A stretch of DNA of 31,244 nt, from contig JAHEOA010000179.1 of the NCBI GenBank assembly GCA_018609825.1, forward strand, positions 1-31,244, given 5' to 3'. Under the pieces are notes generated by a model. The model had not been told where the DNA came from. It worked only from the letters and a program-made list of their open reading frames with translations, and did no database searches. Position numbers and translations under genes: made by a program. Shown in pieces: positions 26,000-31,244 of this stretch; the stretch's first letter is position 1; each line of letters begins with the position of its first letter. The DNA comes from Candidatus Bipolaricaulota bacterium (lineage in GTDB: Bacteria; Bipolaricaulota; Bipolaricaulia; RBG-16-55-9).

Positions 26000-27895
26000 T
26001 TACCAGGGCGTCACCACCAGCAGCCGCCAGGTCTGCCGGTACTCGTTCGCGTGCACAGCAACCCCGGACTCGCGAACCCACGCCAACAGCGCCCACGGGT
26101 CGCCACGTTCGCGCAGCCGACGGTCGACGGCATCGAAGACGGCGCCCTTAGCTTGGGGCCTGAACCCGCCCGTTCGGCCGTTGCCGGGGAACCACGGCTG
26201 GGCCGCGGACGCGGCGTCGCTCAAGTCGACCGACGCCTGCTCACCGGGCGCGATCGGCGCCGAAGGTCCCGCGTAGTAGGCGCCTCTTTGCCAGACGATC
26301 GATTCCCGCAAGTCGAAATGACTCTCATTGTAGACGCGAAGTTGGTCGGGCCTGACAGCGGAGTCGTCCCGCGGTTCCACGCGGACGTCAAGAGGACGGA
26401 CCGATTCCAACGCCACGTCGTAGATCCGCTTGGCGGGCAGCGTTCCGGCCAGGGGCGCAACGACCGTCCCCGAATCGGTGATGGCCACATCCGTGTTTTG
26501 CAGGGGCGTCACGGCGGTCCGGTCGGGCAGGGTCCACTCGGGACGGAGCCGGCGCTTGGCGATGGCGCTATGGCCGGTCGAGACATGCATCAGCTCCGCT
26601 CTAGAGCTTCCCCACAGGATCCCGGTCTCGAAGCCCTGGACGCGCTCACTGAACCCCGACTGGCTTCCGTAGCCGACCACAAACGCCGCCGTAAGGCCGA
26701 TCCACAGGACCATGCCGACCCAGAGGCGATTGGGGCCCGCGCGTCCGGCCGGATCGTCATCCGACGTGGCGGCCGAGGCGTCGGCGCGTCCCCCGCTGCT
26801 CCACGGCGTCCGTCGAAGCGCCCAGAGCATCGACAGGCCGATGCCCAGCAGATAGACCGCAAAAACCCCGGCGAGAATCATCTTGTCGGGATAGCGCAAC
26901 GGCATGCGCCGAAACAGGTCCGCCCCCCGCTCGAACGGCCGGGCCTGTTCGGTCCGGCCTGAGGTCAGACGCGACCAGACTTCGTCTTGTGTTGCGCCGT
27001 TGCGGGTCAGCGACAGCGCCGAGAACCAGACCTCGCCGCGGCCGACGCGCCAGCGCGTCAACAGCGGATGCCCCTGCTCGGCGTAGACGACTTCCCCACG
27101 CGGTTCGCCCAACGCCGCGCGAGCCTTGAACGCGCTCAGCGACTCCACCGACTCGACGCGGAACGGCACCAGATCAACGAGCCAGCCGGCGTCGTGGCGA
27201 AAGGCGTTCTCGCCCGAGAGCACGATCAACTCGCCGCCACTGGCCACCCAGCGCCGGATCGCGCGCCGCTGGCCGCTCCCCAGCCCCGGGACGTCCAGTC
27301 GTCCCACGTAGAGCCGTTTCACCCCGTCGTAAGCCCGCCAGTCGTCGGGAAGCTCGTCGCCGTTGAGCTGGAGTGTCGCCTCGCCCGTGGGCAGCTCCTG
27401 CAGATACCCCGATTGGCTGGCCATCAAGATGAGCTTGCTTCGCCGGGCGTTTTCCAAGGCCACCGTCCGTCGCGCAAGCGACTGGCCGTTCGAGAGGAGT
27501 TCGACCGAGATTTCCGGAGACTCGCCCCCGGGCGGGGGCTCCGCGTAGAGCGGCAAATGGAAGACGTAGCGAAGTCGAGCCTTCGGCCCGAGCGTCACGG
27601 CACGCCGTGCCTCGATGGTGCGCGGCGCGTCCATCAGGGGGCGCCACGTCTGGCGAACGACCAGTTGGCCATCGATGGGCACGCCCTCATGGTCGATCTC
27701 CACGCCGACGGGCGTCGTCTGGCCCTCGGCGAAGGTCCCCTGGAAGCCGACCTCGACGTTGAGCGTCGGGCCCGATTGAGCCAGGGCCGTCGATCCTGCC
27801 CCCGAAGCGAATGTCAGCAGCAGGAGAATCGGAATCAGGCGGTTGATCGTCCGCCTTTGGGGCTGTTGCCGTCGGAAACCACCAGCTGCGCGCAT
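26000..27895 (-). CDS. Exported membrane protein with a glutamine-amidotransferase-like segment
   Basis: This 631-residue protein is the first gene of the MoxR operon. A basic N-terminus and hydrophobic stretch (about 18-38, ending in STALAQ) form a Sec signal peptide or anchor. A beta-rich domain (about 45-150) follows, then a segment of about 152-300 with KLILMASQS, KRLYVGRLDVPG, IRRWVASGGELIVLSG and GRGEVWFSAL. This pattern is seen in class-I-glutamine-amidotransferase-like folds of proteins in VWA loci. Two TM helices lie at about 338-360 and 390-409, followed by a C-terminal beta-rich domain. No catalytic triad is evident. The start at 27895 is set by AGGAGG a few bases upstream and by the signal peptide beginning there; the frame is open further upstream but that part looks non-coding. 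Function unknown. Confidence 0.78.
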   Translation of the reverse strand: MRAAGGFRRQQPQRRTINRLIPILLLLTFASGAGSTALAQSGPTLNVEVGFQGTFAEGQTTPVGVEIDHEGVPIDGQLVVRQTWRPLMDAPRTIEARRAVTLGPKARLRYVFHLPLYAEPPPGGESPEISVELLSNGQSLARRTVALENARRSKLILMASQSGYLQELPTGEATLQLNGDELPDDWRAYDGVKRLYVGRLDVPGLGSGQRRAIRRWVASGGELIVLSGENAFRHDAGWLVDLVPFRVESVESLSAFKARAALGEPRGEVVYAEQGHPLLTRWRVGRGEVWFSALSLTRNGATQDEVWSRLTSGRTEQARPFERGADLFRRMPLRYPDKMILAGVFAVYLLGIGLSMLWALRRTPWSSGGRADASAATSDDDPAGRAGPNRLWVGMVLWIGLTAAFVVGYGSQSGFSERVQGFETGILWGSSRAELMHVSTGHSAIAKRRLRPEWTLPDRTAVTPLQNTDVAITDSGTVVAPLAGTLPAKRIYDVALESVRPLDVRVEPRDDSAVRPDQLRVYNESHFDLRESIVWQRGAYYAGPSAPIAPGEQASVDLSDAASAAQPWFPGNGRTGGFRPQAKGAVFDAVDRRLRERGDPWALLAWVRESGVAVHANEYRQTWRLLVVTPW

Positions 27896-27932
27896 CGATC
27901 CTCCTCGCTGGGCCGCCCGCAATTGAAGGGTT

Positions 27933-27961
27933 AGATTAAGGCTCGTGCCGCGTCGATTCAA
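27933..27961 (-). promoter_or_regulatory. Promoter of the seven-gene MoxR/VWA operon
   Basis: On the minus strand TTGAAT (complement of 27956-27961) and TAATCT (complement of 27933-27938) are exactly 17 bases apart. They sit about 40 bases before the ATG at 27895 and its AGGAGG site. No other convincing promoter is seen inside the operon, whose genes overlap or lie within 4 bases of each other. Confidence 0.65.
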
Positions 27962-28322
27962 ACCCTTTGCCGATTCCGCCTCTTGCGCTCGGACATAGAC
28001 TTGGGCCTCCCGGCCAGACCGCCGCGGGCCGACGGCCCACCCATGGCCTGAGCATAGAACCGCCGACGCTCGACGTGACGGGCTATCGCTCGCCATGACG
28101 GTCCGAGACCGACACGTGCGCCATCGTGCGTGATGGCGAGGAGGGCCCGCCGACGTCGTCGATCATGGGCGCCTTCGTCCGCAAGCCGCCGTCGCAGATA
28201 GGATCCCGGCAACCGGATACGAGCGGGAACGGGGATCTCGAGGCCGTTCGGGACCGACTGAGCGCATCGGGTCTGCCGGAGGTCACGATCGCAATCCTGA
28301 GCGGGATCGGCGTCGCGGCGGA

Positions 28323-28353
28323 TTGACAGGCGCATCGACCCATCCGCTATCCT
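28323..28353 (+). promoter_or_regulatory. Promoter of rtcA, near-leaderless
   Basis: A perfect TTGACA (28323-28328) and TATCCT (28348-28353) are 19 bases apart, slightly long. The -10 ends 7 bases before the rtcA ATG and no Shine-Dalgarno site is present, so the mRNA should start at or next to the start codon. Confidence 0.6.
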
Positions 28354-28360
28354 GAACGCC

Positions 28361-29404
28361 ATGGCTCGCGACGTCGTTGAGATCGATGGCGCCGACGGGG
28401 GCGGCTCGGTCGTCCGACTGGGCGTCGGGCTGGCCGCAGCACGGGGAAAGCCCGTGCGCATCGTCAACATCCGCGGCGCTCGCAAGACGCCCGGCCTCAA
28501 GGCCCAGCACCTCGCGGGCGTCCAGGCCGTGGCCGAACTCTGCGACGCCGAGCTCGACGGCGCCGAGGTCCACTCGCGCGAGCTGTCGTTCGCGCCCGGA
28601 TCGTCGTGGGCCTCGCACGTCGACCTGGCAATGCCCACGGCCGGATCCGTCGGCCTCGCCCTGCAGCCGCTCCAGCTCGCGATGCTGGGCGCCGATCGCA
28701 GCGTGTCCGTCACCGTTCGAGGCGGGGGAACGGTCACGAAATGGGCCCCGCCGTTGCCCTATCTCGCCCACGTCACCCACCGGGTGCTGGCGCACTGGGG
28801 CCAGTCGATCGAGCTCTGGCCCGAACGTCACGGCTTCTTCCCCAAGGGCGGGGCTCGCGTCCAATCCCGGATCGCGCCGCCCACGTCGACATCGCCTTTG
28901 GCCTTGCGTCGTCGAGGGACGCTCTCGCGGATTGAAGGCGTTTCGATGGCGAGCGCGGCGCTGCGCGAGCGCGAGGTGGCCGAACGCCAGGCCGGAGCCG
29001 CCGAGGCCGAACTTCGGGAGAGCGATCCCGAGCTGCCCGTGTACGTCGCGGCCGAATATGCCGACACGGCGTCGATCGGCACGGGCGTCGTCCTCTGGGC
29101 GCCGTTCGAGCGGACGGTGCTCGGCGCGGCCGCGCTGGGCAAGAAGGGCAAGCTGGCCGAGCACGTCGGCGGCGAGGCGGCGCGCACCCTCATTGACGAG
29201 ATCGAGGCCGGCGCCACCGTCGACGTCCACTTGGCCGATCAGCTGGTCCCGTATCTCGCCCTGTACGGCGGCGCGTTCCTCTGTCGCACCTGGACGGATC
29301 ATCTCGAGATAGCGACCGCCGTCGCCGAGCGGCTGACGGATGCGCATTTTGAACGAACGGCGCTCGGCGACGGCGGTCAGGAGGTCCGCTCTCGGACGGA
29401 ATGA
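28361..29404 (+). CDS. rtcA: RNA 3'-terminal phosphate cyclase
   Basis: This 347-residue enzyme converts RNA 3'-phosphate ends to 2',3'-cyclic phosphates using ATP through a covalent adenylate. Family segments are IDGADGGGSVVRLGVGLA at the start, KTPGLKAQHLAGVQAV near 46-61, ELWPERHGFFPKGGARV near 147-163 and VDVHLADQLVPYLAL near 287-301. The last contains the catalytic histidine, His290 here. Length is normal for the family. No rtcB, rtcR or archease gene is adjacent, so it is not in the E. coli-type rtc operon. It starts directly behind a -10 box. Its stop lies 5 bases from the convergent cupredoxin gene. Confidence 0.95.
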   Translation: MARDVVEIDGADGGGSVVRLGVGLAAARGKPVRIVNIRGARKTPGLKAQHLAGVQAVAELCDAELDGAEVHSRELSFAPGSSWASHVDLAMPTAGSVGLALQPLQLAMLGADRSVSVTVRGGGTVTKWAPPLPYLAHVTHRVLAHWGQSIELWPERHGFFPKGGARVQSRIAPPTSTSPLALRRRGTLSRIEGVSMASAALREREVAERQAGAAEAELRESDPELPVYVAAEYADTASIGTGVVLWAPFERTVLGAAALGKKGKLAEHVGGEAARTLIDEIEAGATVDVHLADQLVPYLALYGGAFLCRTWTDHLEIATAVAERLTDAHFERTALGDGGQEVRSRTE

Positions 29405-29409
29405 AGGGA

Positions 29410-29928
29410 TCAACTGGACGCAGGCACGACCTCTAACGTCGCGCGCATGCCGGCGTTGAAGTGGCCGCCCGGATGCCCCACGTGGCAAGATAGATCGAAC
29501 TGCAGCGGCTTGCCGTCCTCGACCGTCAGGAACTGCGGCGTGATCTCAAGGGCCAGTTGCTCGCCAGCCGCCAGCTCATAGATCGTGTCCTGGCCGAGCG
29601 TGTGATCGTCTCGGCTCTGTTCGTTGAGCAGCGGGCTCACGACTTGATGGCCGATGCTGGAGACGTTCTCAAAGACGAGCCGATAGGGTCGGCCGTTGGT
29701 AAGTTGGGCGACGACCTGCGGATCGTCGGCGCTTTCCGAGCGTCCGGCCGGGCCCTCAAAGAAGAAGTTGCCGGCTCGGATTACGACCTCCGTGGCCTCT
29801 TGGTTCGGTTGCTCCTGCGGATCATGATAGGGCCCGACGGCTTTGAGACCGACGCCGGCCAGGGCTCCTCCGGTCAACACGCCGCCTCCGGCCAGGCGAA
29901 TCATGTCGCGTCGAGACAGATCTGCCAA
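29410..29928 (-). CDS. Tat-exported cupredoxin-like copper protein
   Basis: This 172-residue protein has a twin-arginine signal (LSRRDMIRLAGG at 4-15, then a hydrophobic stretch to about 31) and one cupredoxin domain. Probable type-1 copper ligands are His94 (SSIGHQVVS), Cys148, His156 and Met161 in SCHVGHPGGHFNAGM; His152 is an alternative ligand. Cupredoxins carry electrons outside the cytoplasm. The Cys-to-His-to-Met loop is C-x7-H-x4-M if His156 is the ligand, longer than in typical plastocyanin-like proteins. The start is TTG at 29928, with AGGAGGAGG 8-9 bases upstream. A further upstream TTG in the same frame would put that site inside the gene. Four 11-bp direct repeats lie about 60 bases before the start, and the nearby winged-helix gene is a natural candidate regulator. 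Confidence 0.85.
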   Translation of the reverse strand: MADLSRRDMIRLAGGGVLTGGALAGVGLKAVGPYHDPQEQPNQEATEVVIRAGNFFFEGPAGRSESADDPQVVAQLTNGRPYRLVFENVSSIGHQVVSPLLNEQSRDDHTLGQDTIYELAAGEQLALEITPQFLTVEDGKPLQFDLSCHVGHPGGHFNAGMRATLEVVPASS

Positions 29929-29986
29929 CGTAAACGACCTCCTCCTCGAGCTGTTGATGGACAGAGTTCCGCTCGACGATGTCGGA

Positions 29987-30030
29987 TGTGGCGTCAAGAC
30001 CCAACCAACGGCCGGTCAAACGCCGGTCAA
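29987..30030 (-). promoter_or_regulatory. Four 11-bp direct repeats upstream of the cupredoxin gene
   Basis: On the minus strand four consecutive 11-base units begin TTGACCGGC, TTGACCGGC, TTGGTTGGG and TTGACGCCA (complements of 30020-30030, 30009-30019, 29998-30008 and 29987-29997). The first two share their first 9 bases. The 11-bp period puts each unit on the same face of the helix, which is the geometry bound by dimers of OmpR/PhoB-type winged-helix proteins. They lie in the 109-base gap before the cupredoxin gene and near a gene for such a protein. No good -10/-35 pair is seen there, consistent with an activated promoter. Confidence 0.6.
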
Positions 30031-30037
30031 CGTCGCG

Positions 30038-30643
30038 TTATGGCATCCCTTCCAGCCAAGCTAGGATGGCGCGGGCGCTGCCCTGAGTGGGCCGATCGAC
30101 CTCCTCGCGGGACCCGAGCGCAGCGATCAGCATGGCTTGAGCCTGTCGGACTCGTTGGGTGGCGGCCTCCGGATCGCTGTCGACGGCGTCGAGCGCCTTC
30201 ACCAGGTTGCCCACGGCCCACTGCAGAAAGAGGTCCACGTTCTCGGCGGCCATCCGATAGTCGGTTCCCTGCGCCATGTCCTCGATGAGGGCACGCATCT
30301 GTTGCGCATGCCGAAGCGCGCCCGTGCTCGGGTTGGCGTCCCCGTATGCGTCGTCGTAGTGATCACCGTCGGGCCCTTCCAGAATGTTGATCGCCCGATG
30401 GACGTTGGCGATGCTGCCTTCGACGTCGTCGGACAAGTTGAGGGCCTGCCAGGCCAGAAGCACGAAGTTCAAAGCCTCCGAGGTCTTCGCGATGACCGCA
30501 TTCGCATCTTCTTTGAGCTTTTGCACCGTCTCATCCGACACGGATTCCCATTGCGACATGGAGATGGTGCCCAGGCTGCTCAACGCGAGCCCCATCAGGA
30601 GCCCGATGATCAACCCGCGTCGGGTCCAGCGGCGTCGTTTCAT
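30038..30643 (-). CDS. Unrecognised membrane-anchored helical protein
   Basis: This 201-residue protein is not one I recognise. It has a very basic start (MKRRRWTRRG), a hydrophobic helix at about 11-29 that is a signal peptide or anchor, then an almost entirely alpha-helical part. Short patterns such as ALNFVLLAWQALNL, VHRAINILEG, GALRHAQQMRALIEDM and VDLFLQWAVGNLVKALDAV suggest a four-helix-type bundle outside the cytoplasm. No CxxCH haem motif or cysteine is present. The ATG follows AAGGAGGAGGG. It lies 40 bases after the winged-helix regulator gene and 109 bases before the cupredoxin gene on the same strand, so the three may form one functional group. Confidence 0.78.
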   Translation of the reverse strand: MKRRRWTRRGLIIGLLMGLALSSLGTISMSQWESVSDETVQKLKEDANAVIAKTSEALNFVLLAWQALNLSDDVEGSIANVHRAINILEGPDGDHYDDAYGDANPSTGALRHAQQMRALIEDMAQGTDYRMAAENVDLFLQWAVGNLVKALDAVDSDPEAATQRVRQAQAMLIAALGSREEVDRPTQGSARAILAWLEGMP

Positions 30644-30683
30644 GGCGATCCCTCCTCCTTCAACAGGTCACAGTGGCGACGGC

Positions 30684-31244
30684 TCATTCGGGTCCTCCTT
30701 CGCCGTCGGGCGGATGTGAGGCGTCGGCGTCCAGTTTGTAGCCGAACCCGCGCACCGTCACGATCAACTCGGGACGGCCCGCGTCGCGCTCCAGCTTCTG
30801 GCGCAAGAGATAGATGTACTGTTTGACGTCCTTCGACGTGGGCGCCTGGGCGTTCTCCGAGGCCCAGACCTCGTCCAGGATCTCGCGATTGGAGAAGACG
30901 CGGCCGGGCTCGGAGGCCAACAGATTCACCAGTTCGTACTCCTTTGGCGTCAGCTCCACGACGCGATCGTCGACGTAGACCGCCTTGCCGCGGGGATCGA
31001 TCTGCAACGCGCCTATGCGGATGAGTTCCGAACCGTCCGCCGACGCGTCGGCCTCAGCCTGCCCCGATGCATGGTCGACGCCCTCGGGCTGTGGGCCTCC
31101 GCTGGCCGACGAGTCGCCCTCGGGATCCCGTACGACCCGTCCGTCAACGGGACGCGGCCGAATCCGTACCAGATAAAGGCCCGCCGCCAGGCCCACGACC
31201 GCCACCAGGGCAAGCCCGACGCCGATGGTCAACAGCGCCTCGGA
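30684..31244 (-). CDS. Membrane-tethered OmpR/PhoB-type winged-helix regulator (possibly partial)
   Basis: The readable part has a hydrophobic helix (GVGLALVAVVGLAAGLYLV), then a Ser/Gly/Glu-rich linker and a C-terminal winged-helix DNA-binding domain of the Trans_reg_C family. Landmarks of that domain are VVELTPKEYELVNLLASEPGRVFSNREILDEVW, SKDVKQYIYLLRQKLE and LIVTVRGFGYKL. There is no receiver domain. A TTG at 31232 with GAGG 5 bases upstream could be the start, giving 182 residues. The frame is also open to the window edge, so a longer N-terminal sensor may be missing. With the helix N-terminal and the DNA-binding domain C-terminal, the order is the reverse of ToxR/CadC. It would signal from the membrane straight to DNA. 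The likely target is the repeat block upstream of the cupredoxin gene (inference). Confidence 0.8.
   Translation of the reverse strand, partial: SEALLTIGVGLALVAVVGLAAGLYLVRIRPRPVDGRVVRDPEGDSSASGGPQPEGVDHASGQAEADASADGSELIRIGALQIDPRGKAVYVDDRVVELTPKEYELVNLLASEPGRVFSNREILDEVWASENAQAPTSKDVKQYIYLLRQKLERDAGRPELIVTVRGFGYKLDADASHPPDGEGGPE

Larger units (their letters stand above)
27896..28360. other. Intergenic region between the MoxR operon and rtcA (465 bases)
   Basis: This divergent region holds the operon promoter (27933-27961) at one side and the rtcA promoter (28323-28353) at the other. The roughly 360 bases between contain no tRNA-like or riboswitch-like fold that I can see. A plus-strand open frame of 66 codons from GTG 28126 to 28326 has fairly coding-like third positions, but no ribosome-binding site or recognisable product. 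It could be a small gene or a decayed gene remnant. Confidence 0.5.

Noticed and set aside
27896..28096. N-terminal extension of the first MoxR-operon gene
   Set aside because: It would pass through the promoter and the AGGAGG site, and the signal peptide would then lie internally.
27962..28322. tRNA or structured RNA gene in the largest intergenic region
   Set aside because: No T-arm consensus, acceptor stem or CCA-like end was found on either strand.

Overview
The window is GC-rich bacterial chromosome. It is densely coded, with strong Shine-Dalgarno sites at many starts and -10-proximal (near-leaderless) starts at a few. Split glycine decarboxylase subunits (gcvPA/gcvPB), a bacterial tricorn-type protease, a 7Fe ferredoxin, Tat-exported proteins and a MoxR/DUF58/VWA operon suggest a deep-branching GC-rich lineage such as Chloroflexota or Deinococcota. 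That placement is inference; no rRNA or other marker gene is present. No tRNA, rRNA, CRISPR array, insertion sequence or phage module was found.

Left part (1-6086): the tail of an ABC ATPase, then livH-livM permeases (+), face a convergent Tat-exported branched-chain-type substrate-binding protein (-), with a hairpin terminator between them. Next is a membrane-anchored fusion of a TlpA-like thioredoxin domain to a DUF3179 domain (-). The DUF3179 part is internally duplicated and its second copy has lost the cysteine pair.

Middle (6172-17112): an EamA-type exporter (-) is divergent from gcvH-gcvPA-gcvPB (+; no gcvT here). A tricorn protease homologue and an ornithine-cyclodeaminase-family enzyme follow, 9 bases apart. 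Then come a small holin-4-like membrane protein (-) divergent from a rhomboid protease (+), a 7Fe ferredoxin (-) whose end overlaps the rhomboid end, and an unrecognised two-TM protein (+).

The 17114-27961 block is the most system-like part. It is a compact seven-gene minus-strand operon with one clear promoter: an exported protein with a class-I-glutamine-amidotransferase-like segment, a six-TM protein, a membrane protein with a roughly 200-residue Ser/Gly/Gln/Glu-rich region, a MoxR AAA+ ATPase, a DUF58 protein, a BatA-type VWA protein and a protein with two intact VWA MIDAS sites. Most likely they form one membrane-bound MoxR-VWA machine whose substrate is unknown.

Right end (28361-31244): rtcA (+) is convergent with a minus-strand set of a membrane-tethered OmpR/PhoB-type winged-helix regulator (possibly cut by the window edge), an unrecognised membrane-anchored helical protein and a Tat-exported cupredoxin. 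Between the last two genes lie four direct repeats with exact 11-bp periodicity, the geometry expected for an OmpR/PhoB-type operator. This suggests a local regulatory circuit.
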